This document shows, in pieces, positions 34,957 to 46,975 of a DNA stretch of 64,000 nucleotides. The notes under the pieces are model-generated. The model was not told where the DNA came from. It saw only the letters and a program-made list of their open reading frames with translations, and did no database searches. The stretch comes from Pseudoscleropodium purum (taxonomy: Eukaryota; Streptophyta; Bryopsida; Hypnales; Brachytheciaceae). Position numbers and translations under genes: made by a program. How positions within the stretch are numbered: position 1 is the stretch's first letter; the number at the start of each line of letters is the position of its first letter. The stretch lies in contig OZ017798.1 in NCBI GenBank assembly GCA_963969395.1, positions 26,776,173 through 26,840,172 of the forward strand. Direction: 5' to 3'.

Positions 34957-35430
34957 TTATGATCCAGCTGTTAGAAGCTGTTCTAAGTGAGCTCGAAAAT
35001 TGTGAATGTGTTTAACAACACTTGCGTTTTCTCTCATTTTCAAATTTAGTAATTTATCTTTTAAATGCATTTTTGTCACTATGTCTTGTGATTCAAAAAT
35101 GCTGATTAATTCTGACCAAGCTGAATTTGATGTTTTACAAGATTGTATATGAGAAACGATTGAGTTTTCAAGGCAGTTGTTAATGATGGTTAATGCTAAT
35201 GCATCCTGATCCTCCCATAGACTTATACTTCCTACTCCTGAGGAAGGCAAGTTAGGAGTTCCAGCAGTTATTTGTGTTGCTGTTGGTGCCACTGGTAAGT
35301 GTTGTTCTCCACTTACTATAGGCCATAACTTTTCTGCTTTGAAGATGAGAGTCAATCTATGTTTCCATATGTTGAAGTAAGAGCCATCAAACTTAGTAAC
35401 ATGACTAATGTCTATCTTGTGTGATGCCAT
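34957..35430 (-). pseudogene. copia gag (capsid part)
   Basis: It begins MASHKIDISHVTKFDGSYF and shows the UBN2-type gag layout: FNIWKHRLTLIFKAEKLWPI, WEDQDALALTIINNCLENSI, WSELISIFESQD. The TAA at 34957-34959 lies in the same frame as the following 33094-34956 segment, so a single substitution separates gag from the rest of a normally fused gag-pol. Confidence 0.9.
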
Positions 35431-35443
35431 TGTTATTATTTTT

Positions 35444-35785
35444 TTAATATTCTCCTCTTAATATAGCTTGCATTTCACATTCTTCCATGAAATCTTCAAG
35501 AAAGAATTCAGGATTAGCTTCATTAAAGTCTGCTATTGCTTCAATATAAGCTGGTGGGGTGTATCTAATTCCATATGTATATTGTGCAAGTTCTAGAGGT
35601 TGTTCTACTTGTTCATGCTCTTGAATCGGAATTGCATCTAGAGGTATTTGTATAAATGCATTATTGAAAGCTGCATTTGTGAATTGAAGTGCAATTTCAA
35701 TTTCTTCTCTTGCAGGTTCAAAAATTAAAAGATCAAAAACATCCTCACTTGCAGTTTTTGCAATAGGGATTTGAGGATAACACAT
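35444..35785 (-). CDS. 113-residue leader ORF between primer site and copia gag
   Basis: The ATG at 35785 directly follows the primer-binding site and the stop is 14 nt before the gag ATG. The protein is acidic (MCYPQIPIAKTASEDVFDLL, QEHEQVEQPLELAQY, EFFLEDFMEECEMQAIL) with no Lys after the first dozen residues, no membrane segment and no known motif. It is undisturbed by stops although gag and pol each have some. Copia elements normally begin gag soon after the primer site without such an ORF. It may be an element-encoded accessory protein or a chance frame. Confidence 0.5.
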   Translation of the reverse strand: MCYPQIPIAKTASEDVFDLLIFEPAREEIEIALQFTNAAFNNAFIQIPLDAIPIQEHEQVEQPLELAQYTYGIRYTPPAYIEAIADFNEANPEFFLEDFMEECEMQAILRGEY

Positions 35786-35800
35786 ATTGCTCTGATACCA
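35785..35800 (-). other. copia primer-binding site (tRNA-Met type)
   Basis: On the minus strand TGGTATCAGAGCAATA follows the 5' LTR without a gap. TGGTATCAGAGC is the usual complement of the 3' end of plant initiator tRNA-Met and fixes the orientation of the element. Confidence 0.95.
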
Positions 35801-35994
35801 TGTTAAACTTGTGAGAGCAAGAGAGATTCTAACATCAATTGTAATATATATTTATAATATATGAAAGAGTGTTTTATATACACTCTTATACAGGAAGACT
35901 CTCTTCTGTAGAGTTGCAACTCTCTGCTAAGAGTCGCAGCCTTCTAATTAATCAGTATACTACTCTATACTATATATTTTCAATATATCTAACA
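35801..35994 (-). repeat. 5' LTR of the copia element
   Basis: 194 bp, starting TGTTAAACTTGTGAGAG and ending ATCTAACA on the plus strand, next to the target duplication TGAGG at 35995-35999. It holds an AT-rich stretch (TTATATACACTC) that may include the element promoter. Confidence 0.95.
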
Positions 35995-36246
35995 TGAGGA
36001 AGATCGCAAAGCAAGGCTGCGAGCATCCTCATCTATCGATGCAACTGACCTGGGTGCACTGCAAGAGATCACTAGCATACCACCAGCATGAGGAAGATCG
36101 CAAGGCAAGGCTCGGGTTAGGACACATATGCCACCAAAATTGGGCTTGGACGGAGTTCCTACCAATTTTACTTGGCTGTCTGGAGACGTGCAGAAACAGA
36201 GGGATTAAAAAAAGAAGTAAATTTTTTTTTTTCATTTTTTCATTCA

Positions 36247-36889
36247 TTAACTCCTAAATGCCCAAGGCCTGTTTTGAGCCTCTAGAAATTTGCTCTAAGT
36301 TGAACAAAAAGCCAACATTTTGATAAGTTGTACCAATTTTTTTTGAATTGTGACCGTACAAATTCAAACTAGACATGTTTGGGATCATACAGGAAGAAAA
36401 AACATAACAATATCACTTATAAGTTGAAAGATTATAACGTTTGACCATGAGGATGTTAAAACTATGAAAATTTTCAATTCACTTTTCACAAGTCAAACCT
36501 AAAAAATTGGTAACCAAAAAAATATGAGGTTTAAGGGCCTAACATAAATAACCCCAATCAATTCATGGCTTCTCAAAATCTACTCTACAATTTTTTTAAA
36601 TGAGTTTTGAATGTGATTTTTTCTTCAAGTCCTAGTGTATTTGAGGCTCATTTACAAGAGCTCTCAACACTATGGGAAGTCAAGATTGCAATGGGTACCC
36701 TTGCACAAAACCTTAAATAAATAAATCACTATCATTTATTTTCAAGATCAGATTTTTGGTGATAAAACTAGACTTCAAGAAGAACTTTAAAAAAATATAA
36801 ACTACTAAAAATAGCAACTTGGTTAGGTTTATTTAATTTCAAAGTTTTGCAAACACTAGATTCTAGTACCTCGGGCAGTTAGGGGTTAA
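36247..36889 (+). mobile_element. 643-bp TTAA-bounded inverted-repeat element, copy A
   Basis: It starts TTAACTCCTAAATGCCC and ends CGGGCAGTTAGGGGTTAA, so the ends are inverted repeats of the form TTAA-CCCCTAA(A/C)TG. The interior is AT-rich and non-coding. The copy at 52236-52878 is its near-identical reverse complement and that at 58358-59000 is an older copy in the same orientation; all three are exactly 643 bp. This is a MITE-like non-autonomous DNA transposon. TTAA may be the duplicated target. Confidence 0.85.
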
Positions 36890-39800
36890 TAAAAACTTGA
36901 AATTCAATAACTTTCACATTGTAGTATAAAAGGTTGTGTTCTTAAAACATGCCCACCCATCCTGCATTTTGCAGGCAGGTTTGGGCGGGCCCGTCTACAA
37001 GCCATTTGCCTTGAGGTGCCTCAGGCTTCACCTATGGCCAATCTCAAGGTCGGCCTAGAGTACAGAAAGCCTTAGGGTTTCACGAGAGGGTTTCATTGGG
37101 TGCTTTTAGGGGGAGGGGGTTGTAGCATTTTGTCTCTTTATGTTTTAGAGGTTGACCACCACTTCCAAGCAAGGCCCAAAGAGAGGTCATCTATTTTGGA
37201 GGACGGGTGGTAATGCTCTTAGTACAAAGATAAAGCTTCATGGACAAAGAGTGTTATGGCTTTGTTTTGTGGCGTTTGGACATGCAATGTGTAAGTTTTG
37301 TTTTTTTCAAAATTAAAGATAACTTAAAAAATCCATAACTGTCATTCTATAGGTCTAAATGCCTTGAAATAGCCACAAATAGAAAAATGTATGCACAAAG
37401 GAGTGGAAGGGCTTCATTTTATGATGTTAGGACATACAATTTAAAAGTTATGTTTAATCCTAAATAAAAGATTCTTTTATTAATTTAAAAAAATCTATAA
37501 ATTTATACTATAGGTCCAAACAACATAAAATTGGCATGAATAAAAAGCTCTATGCAAGGAGTGTAAGGGCTTTATTTTATAGCATTTGCACTATGATGTT
37601 CACATTATAGGCTCAAACATGATTGTAATTGAATTTTTTCAATGCTCTATGCTTGTATATGTTATTTTTATATGGAACATATGATCGTCACAATAATAAT
37701 ATATACATTGGATGTCTAAGCTTGAACATTAAAATGTCTGAATGTATATTAAAATATGAACTCCCCCCAAAAGTAATTAGAATAACAATTTGTACAATAT
37801 CTGTAACATTCATAGGGCTTCAAGCTTTATATTGTTGTAAAAGACACTTGTTGATCCCTTGAAGTCCCAATTGAAGGACTCTCAAGATTTTGGATAGACT
37901 TGTGTCATTTTAAGATTTGACATGATTTTTCTAATCTCATTTAGAAGATAGGAAATCAAATTAGCTTTCAAAGAATATAATTTTTATTTCAATCAATTCT
38001 TGGGAGCAAAATTTATGCCACCCTAAAGCATTAGCTAAAAGTAGGTGGATTCACATCTCCCCAAAATTGTAGAAACTCAAATATTTTAAATATTAAATAT
38101 TTTTCTTTAAGATTATATTTTTGTCTATACCTACTATTGATGGAAATTTTCTATAGATTTAACTATTGATAAATTCTTATAGTTGAGAGTTCATTCGTAG
38201 GAAAGATTGGTTAACAATAGGTAATTATTTAAAGGCAATTTACTAACCCCAAATCGTGCACATTAGAGGATTTCTTTTGAGCAATTCCTACCCCAAACCA
38301 AGTACCATAGATCAGATTACAACTTTTATTATAATTTAAACCAAGGAATGGAAACTTATCAATTGTTCTTAATTTGTTAACTCGATTTTATTCTCTGGCT
38401 TCTTAATTAGATCAGCAACAACGTTGCAACTATTGATCTTCCTACTTTTCTGATTGCTCAGCATTTTCAATCGATTCCTCTTCAATTCCAGCTTTCTCCA
38501 ATTTAACTTCAATTGATTCTTTTTGTTTATGTCTCGCTTTGCTTTCTTTCTCCACAGATTCACATTTTACTTTTCGTAATCCAATTGATTACAAAATTTA
38601 CAATTTCCCATTTTTTTACTTTGTAGATTTTCTTTCTACACACTATCATTCAGATTGCAAATTCTATTGATTTCTCTACATAATCTCCTGGTCACTATTG
38701 AAATTAACTCACAGTATTCCTATAACACTATAGTAATTCATACATTCATGCTGCATATGCCCATGTGCACAATTGACATGCATACAAAATAATTCAAAGA
38801 CAACAATTGATATATAGATAAGCACCCATTTGAATTTCAATAGAATATCGTCTCTTATTTCATATTTAAATTTTACAATAGAGTTTACTAACACCATCGC
38901 TTCTACACAATAGATCTTACATTACCAAGAAGAACCCACATTCTATCGATTTAGCACAACAAATGCTCACACGCAAATCACAATTGAACTCCACCAAATA
39001 CTACAACGACACCGCATAGACAAAACTATAGCACTCTCAGAACTCCCACACACAATCGAACACCGCTAGCCTTCACCACTGCGGGAGCTTTGGACTCTCT
39101 TCCAAACTAAGAGACAATCAATAAACCAAACCATCCCAATTCAACACATTTGGCTAACAACCGAAATAACCGCTTCAATAGTCACACCTCATTCATCCCA
39201 TTCAACTGATATCAATCACAACTATAGATGAAATCCAAGTTGAATCCAAACTAACCAGTAACTATAGAAAATTAACTTCAAAATGTCGAAAGACCATAGA
39301 GAAAAACTGAAATTAACCAATCAAAACAAAAAATCCACAAAAACTACAATAGTTCACAAACTACACCTACATTTTGAATTTATTATATTTTTAATAATGA
39401 TGTCAAAGTTATAGATAATGTAGTTTTTCAAGCAATTTAAGCAATTTATTGAAAAAAATAACTTATAAAATTCATTTTTTATTGCAATTTTTATAGTTCT
39501 TCAGAAAAATATATGAGATAGTGTTTAATTTGCTTGCTAAAACAATCTCACAATGTTAAAGCTACTAATTGTTTAGTTATCCATTTAATCTTGAACCTAC
39601 TTCTATTTTCAAGAATAATTGTTATGAATATAAAACTTCATAAAAAATAAATGACTTTATAGATACCTCATTTTGGATTTAAAAAAGAATCTAAAATAAA
39701 TTATTTCTTAAGTGATTAATGATTATACCTCCATATAAATATATATCAAACCTTAAAATGTAAATATTTAGTATATAAAATATTTATAATTTTAAATCCA

Positions 39801-42800
39801 TACTTTTAAATTAGGTTGTTTGTTTTGTTCTCTTGTGTTGGGATCTTCTGATCCATGTGTCTTCTACTTTGGTTTTTGGTACCGTTAGAATGCTCTCCAC
39901 CAAGATAGATGCATAGGCTTTGCTTTGTGGCATTCTAACCTACAATTTAAAAGTTATAGAATTTTGAATTAATCTTCGATTGTAAAATAGAAAAAATTAC
40001 TTTTACTTTTATTTTGATTGTGGCAACAACAAAAGATACACTAGTACATTTTAAATACAGATGTAACCAACATTTGCTAACAATAGGTTAAATGTATACA
40101 TTGACATTTTTTATTTTGAAAATGATTATATTAGCTTAACTCCTTGAAGACCAAGGCTATTTTTTTGACAAAAAACACTCAAAACTACCATTTCTATTGT
40201 GGTCATCTAAGAAAATGAATTTTTTTTCAAAATATAACTACATGATTTTGTACTTTACTTGTGTAAGATTATGTGGTAAAAACTTAATAAAGTTTGACCT
40301 TATAGATTAGAAGATATTAGTATTCAAAGTTAGAAAAAAAAATTTGAAAGTGGCCTGCAACTTAAGATGACTTTGATTGCCATTAGGAAATCTAAAAAAA
40401 ACATTTCAAGAAAAGCACACTTGATTATCTTTCTTTAAGAAAATATTCAAATAGAAGTAGGTCCAAGATTGAAAGAAAAACTAAATCATGAATAGTTTGA
40501 AGATTAGATTGAAACAAAATAATTTTAATGGTGCTATTGTTTTAACAAACACACTCAACATTGTCTCATAGTTTTTTTAGAAAACTGTGAAAATTGCATT
40601 TAAAAATAAATCCTATGAGTTATTTCTTCAAGAAGATGCTTAGAAAAATAAAATTGTCTAGAACTTTCACATTACTAATCCAAGTGGAATGAATCAAAGC
40701 TTTACATATAAATAGAAAGAACTCAATTAAGTTCTATAAGAAAAAGAAATTTTGAAATTTAACTTGAAATTTTGGGTAGCCTAATATTGAGCGTTGTTTA
40801 AATCCAAAATTCCCTAAGGTTCAACCAATCATGTTTAGTTTATTCAAAAACTCTATGAAGTAATTTTTGCTTTGCTTCTATGTTTTAACTTTTAAAATTT
40901 TGAAGTCTTAAGGATGCACAAAATATTAGTGATGTGCTGTAAAATGTTTAATGAATAACAAAAATGAAATCAATATACAAGGCAAAGTGGTAAACATGTA
41001 CAAATTATATTTATTTGGTGGGATTTCTAAATTTTTTAAATTTATTAATTATCATGTGAGGTAATATTTTGAAATTCAATTGAAATTCTAAAACAACACT
41101 TTCTCATCAAAGTTTAAAGCCTTGCATATGTCCATCAAAGCATATTGCTAATCACATGACCTACAAAGCCCCCCAAACAAGCAAATTAGAAATGAAAAAT
41201 TCACCTATGGGCTATTAGTGAAATTATTGGATGATTTAGTAAAGTACTTGGTTCATAGGTTTTATCTTTGTAAGCTAAACTTTTGAAGGATCAAGGAAAA
41301 TAATCTTCAATACATTGTTGGGAAATAGGATGGGCTCTTGCATGAAGTGAATTTGTAATGAACTTTTTTAAAAGTTTGAGCCGAAATTGGACATTTACCA
41401 ACTTTATGAAAATTTCTAATATAATCAATTAGATCCAAAAATCCAATCTATTTGACCAATTTTAATATCATTGTTCATTTCCTTTTGAAATTTGATATTT
41501 TTATAAATGACATATTGAGTATGTAATTGCATTGAAAAAACTACCATTCTGTAGAAGAATATCATTCTAAGAAGAATCCAACTCTATTCACTTTGTCAAG
41601 GTAGATTGTTAGAAAATATTTTAATGAGACTATGAACACTACTATTATAAAATATGTGGCCTCAATGGTGGAAGGACACTAGTTCATGAAGAGCACAAAA
41701 ATGTATTACAATAAGGCTCAAAGTGTGCATGTCGATCTTGTTTAATAAGAATGAAAAATGATAAAAGATTAATTTCAAACATTATAGTCTTTCAATCCAT
41801 GGGATAAAATAGTCTTCAATTTTCCCTAAGTATTTCTACAATAGTATATTAAACTTTTGTATAGTAATAATTCTATAAATAGAGTTTTAATTTTGAAATT
41901 TGGATAATGCACTAAGCCTCTAAAGGGCCAAAACAACATTTTTTAGCAACTAAGGAATTTGGGCAACTCACTAAAAATGGAGTTTTCAATCTTTTACTTT
42001 GAAATTTCACAAAATATGTAGTCAAGTAGCTTAGAGGCTTTTGACTACATGGTGAAAGAAGTAATGCTCAATATGTTTTTCATCCCAAGCAACTTAGAGA
42101 AAATCACTTTTTTCAAAAACAAAAATTTGATACTGATTTTCTAGATTTATATGTATGTAGGAAACTATGGATCATTCCATTTCAATTAATGGGATAAAAG
42201 TTATAAGGAGTTTGTAAGTAGTGATGGAATCTCCACTATATAAAAAACTTTGAAATCCTTCATTTCACTAATTTTTCAATATTTAAAAAATAAATAAACT
42301 CAAAGGATGTAGATCGTTTAATACAACATTACAACCGTTGGGATTTGCATTTTTCTAATGCCATATCTAAATTTGTAAGAATTTAGTATTTCAAATCATT
42401 CTCTAATTTTTTTAATTACTATTTTTTCCAAGTATGAATATGAATTTAAAACAAAAAATAATATGTGCTCTCAACTTATTACTTCAATATACTATGGAAA
42501 TCAATAAGTTGTAGGATCTACACATTTTTGTGTAAAATGTTTAAAGGATGAACCCTAACTATTTAGGAAGATTTAAAAACACTTATATTTGAAATTCAAG
42601 CATCAAAATCTTGCAATTGGTAAGGTTTTTTATTTTGAAATTTTAGGTGGGTGCACTCTTACAAATTCACTAAAGAATTCCATGGTTGAATTTGTTAAAA
42701 AATAAATATAAATGGATATTTTAGTGGTGCTTTTGAGAATAGTGTTTTGAAGCAATTATGGGCTTCAGATCATGAAAAAAATTTAGATAATAATATTAGC

Positions 42801-45800
42801 ATTTTTTGACAATTTATCTTGAAAATTAGATAGAAGACCCTATTTTTTTAAGGAACTTAGTGTATGAAAGTAATGAATACTATAGGAACTCACAAATGTA
42901 TTATAGGTGTATATGTTCCTAACGCAAATGCATTGTACAAAGGGGTTGACAAAGTTTTTTTGATTTCTAGTTCTTTATGACTACCACCACTACAAACCTT
43001 TAGAACAAAAACCTTTCTAGAGCTTTTCAAAGATGCCCTACTTTTTTGAAACATATTAGGATATGCAAACCAAATTTTGGTTTCAAAACAACAATTATGT
43101 TTTCAGTGAATTGTTTCATTTAATTTTCATAGTTTTACATAATAATTTATGGAAAATATTGATAATAATTTTTTTGAATTAAATTGAAAAGATATGTAGG
43201 AGAAATCCACATGCATATCTTCCTTTGAACAAGCATCTCGAAAAAAAATTTGAGTTCAATGTATAGAAATTTAAATGTTGGGATGAGGATGCCTAAATTT
43301 TGGAAAATTGATATTTCTTTATTTTAGTTCGATTTTGCTATTTGTCCCTCACATTGTGACAATTTTTTTTACATTTGAGCATGATGGTACAATTACATAG
43401 TCAAAATGAAAGAGCAATAAAGAAATATGCATTTTTTTAAAAATTTGGACATTATCAATCCAATATTGAAATCTTTGAAGTAGGAATTCTGAACCTTAAA
43501 TTTTTTGGAGTTGGTTGTTGAAGGAATGATGTGCATGTGGATTTCTCCTAAATGTCTTGGCAATTAAATTTTAGAAAATTGAATATCAAAGTTTTTCAAT
43601 GAATTATCACATAAAACCATGAATATTAAATAAAATCATTCACCAAAAATGAATTTTTTCTTTTTTGAAACTAAAATTCAATATGCTTGATTGAGATTGT
43701 GTGAAAATTAAATATTAAATTATGCAAGAAAAATATGTCAATTACATTCTATATTATACAAAGAAAAATAAAAAATAAAAATTGCAATTACAAAAACTAT
43801 ACTAAACCCTATGTGCATTTGCCTTTGAGTGTAGCTACCAAATGGAGTGATGTATGGAACTTGCTCAATAGCTGCCGAGTCACAGATGGATCTCTACAAA
43901 ATTTTGGGGAAGTTCATACTGTTGCAGCCAGGGCTAAATTGGTGCTTTAGCCCCCCATATATTGTTTAGCTCGAGGGGCTGAACGATCCAAAGTTTCTAC
44001 TGGTAGTTTCGCACTTGCTTGGCACTAAGAGCATTGCTAAGCGAAGGAGGTGGTCAAATAATATGGACTAGCGTAGTTGAGAATTGAAGTCGGTGGAGTG
44101 GCTATTGCGTGGCTGATGTGTATTCTGTTGTATTATTAGAAGAGTAGAGCATTTGCATATGGCGTGTTATGCAAAAAAATTGTATTGCCATTAAGCGTTA
44201 AGAGTTGTTAGTGTTTGCACTAGAGCACCAATGCATTGTTGTCATCTTGAGCTCGCCCAAAGGAGAAAACTTGTCAACAAAGTCAGTTGTTGGGAGGAGA
44301 TATTGTCCAAGGAAGTTGCAACACTTGTAGCACTCAAAGCATGCACACAAATTTCTGTGTTACACTTCTACTATTTGAAGCAGTGCACATTGAGAAGTTC
44401 CTCAAACAATGGCAGTACATACTTTCTCAAGAAGTGCCTGTGCGGGGTCTAAGTCGAAGATGTGGGTATTTTGTCTGCGCCATACAGATCATGCATGCAA
44501 ATGCACATGATCAATTGGAAACAATCAATGAAGGATAACCACAGTGGGAGATCAAGTGTCAATGAGAATGTTCTAAGAGAAACTAATGTAAGATGTCCTG
44601 CATAGTACATACACTGCTGCTTACGTAAACTCGTGGAGCCATTTGGTACTCTAACTATTGCAGTCAATCTCATATGGTATCATCCATACCTCTACCCTTG
44701 CGACACAAAAAAATAGTATGAGAATATCATTGAGGATAAAATTCACAAAACAACAACAGTGGACTAATTCTAGATTAATACATTCGCGCATACAACTGCG
44801 TTAATTATGCACTGTAGGCACTTAGGTGTTGGAGAACAACAATTTTGTCAAAGAGGATGCTACCTAACATAAGGAGATTGAGAAGGGGTTACCCCTCCTC
44901 GGTACAAACTTGGGGGGTTGCAACTTGACCCCCAAAAAACTTTCTATTTTAAAAAGAATTTGGAGGGGATCAAGCTGCAACCCTGAAGTTTTACTTGAGG
45001 GTTAATTGACTAATTGTTCCCTGCTTTCTTTGTGTGAAATTGTGGCCTATTACTCAAATTGTGACATCCTTTACCTCTACAAAAATTATGCAATACTATC
45101 GCTCATGCATACACAATTCAATTTGCGCAAGGACAATTCAGCAAGCATGCATTGCATAGAATGGCCATCTAGTCTTCAAATTTATGAATATAATATTGTT
45201 CTCTATTAATCGCCCTATGGAACAACCGATATCTACAAGTACTCCTCTAATGCCATTATCTATGTTTTCACCTAATGTAATGCCATGTTTCTAATACCAA
45301 ATAAGCTTCCATTTAAAAAAAATCAGTAGTTGCCACAGCCATGTAAGAACAACCTTAGTGGCTACTAGCTCGTTTGACATGTCAACTTGGGATCTATTGT
45401 TGGCTACAGGTCTACACGGCAACCAACTATGCTACAATAAATGTGGTTGTACCAACACTCCTCCCTGTAGGTGCAAAACTACCTTTAGTTCCATTAGGGG
45501 TAGTAACACCTTCTCCAAAGATGAAATTTTGTTGAAGAATGAGAAGCTTCGGAGAGAAACTCGAGCCAATTAGGAGCCTAAAACCATGAAGAAGGGGTGA
45601 CCCCCCTTTTTTGTTGTTTGGGGAAGGAATGTGGAGAATTAAAAAACTACATTTGATAAGGAACGCAAGATAAAGCCACAGAATGTACATGTAGTGTGGA
45701 ACACATCATGAAGGCAGAAATGTGGCAAGGAAGAGTTCAAAGGAATATCTTTAAATGGAGAAATTTTCTTCACGCTCAATATACACCTCCAGAACAAATA

Positions 45801-46970
45801 ATGAACATGGAGAAAACTTCACAAAAACAATATATTATGTCGTGGAGAAGCCATAGGAAGCCAATGGGAGCCACCTTGTACACATTCTTTGGAGAATTCA
45901 CTAGTAGTGAAGAAGGTGTGACTACTATTGTTGCTTACTAGTAGTTGCTAACTTCCCTTCATTGCAAACAACAAAATTTTGCAGATTATTCATCGGTTCT
46001 ACAATTTGAAAAAGAAATATTAAAAAAAAATATCACACAAATTTTTGTAGCTTGGGCAAGGTCACCTACATCCACATTGAAATAGTTGTGTCTTTTTTTA
46101 AATCTTTCACCCCAAAGAAATCAAAATCAAAATTAAGGAGTATATTATGGTGCATGATCCATCTCCCTTTTATATTTTCCTTGTCATGAAAAACAAATGT
46201 CTTTGTTGTACAAATGCTTGTAAAATCATTCATTGAACTCAAATGTTCTACAACATCCTAATAAGGTTAAAAGCAACTGTACCAAAGGCAATTTTTGGGC
46301 ACAAAAATAGCATCAAATGGGCTTGATTTCAAGGGCCTCTATCGTTCCCTTGGAAATGGGGATTATAGTTGACAAATTATTGTGGCATCAAACTTCTAAA
46401 GCTTTGGTTTGTAAATGGTTGGCCTAGCTGCCCAACTAATATAGAATAGAATAGGTAGAACTCCAAACAACACATCTAGGGAAGAACGAGCTAGAACAAG
46501 TTTGTCCACTTTTCTTTGAATTGTTTTTGGTTCTTGATTATAATTTATTGGGAGCTATAGAGGCTTTAAGGCCATGGTTGTCATAATGGACAAGTCAAGG
46601 TCATTGGATGGGATGGATAGATGGGCAAACCAGACCAGATGTCCAAACAATTTGGATGGCTTTCATTTTATAATCCATAAGAGTCATCGTGCCACCATCA
46701 GGGCACGGATGTGGCAGGGGCACGAACAATCAGGGCATGGACGCAGACAATCACAATCCACGCCTCTACCTATTCCATCCATGCTTTGTTTTCTGTTTGC
46801 GTTCTTGCTGATTTTGTCTGCACCCTACATCCTGCCTATACCACATGGCAACCATGTCGACTATTTTTTCCTTCTCAAAAAGTCAACTATGTATTGACTC
46901 TATTGGATAGGTAGGCCCTCTATCAGACGGGCGAATTGGACGTCCATCCACTATGATAATAATGCATCGT
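36890..46970. other. AT-rich transposon-derived spacer without recognisable genes
   Basis: About 10 kb of A/T-rich sequence. A GC-richer islet at 36950-37200 could not be identified. A strongly C-rich, G-poor strand-biased block runs from about 38900 to 39360. A sequence near 40140-40210 resembles the stretch at about 438-520. 43945-44005 looks like the inverted partner of the terminus at 28340. Direct and inverted GGGGT/ACCCC runs occur at 44885-44990. Open frames here are short and unlike known families. Confidence 0.5.
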
Positions 46971-46975
46971 GCTAT

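Larger units (their letters stand above)
29815..35994 (-). mobile_element. Ty1/copia retrotransposon, nearly full length, inactive
   Basis: 194-bp LTRs lie at 29815-30008 (3' LTR) and 35801-35994 (5' LTR). A perfect 5-bp target duplication TGAGG is at 29810-29814 and 35995-35999. A tRNA-Met-type primer site abuts the 5' LTR and a purine tract (AGTGGGAG) abuts the 3' LTR. Order on the minus strand: leader ORF, gag, protease, integrase, reverse transcriptase, RNase H, which is the copia order. The two LTRs differ at about eight positions by eye, near 4 percent, so insertion is fairly recent compared with the gypsy copy. Several stops, a frameshift and an internal deletion disable pol. Confidence 0.95.
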
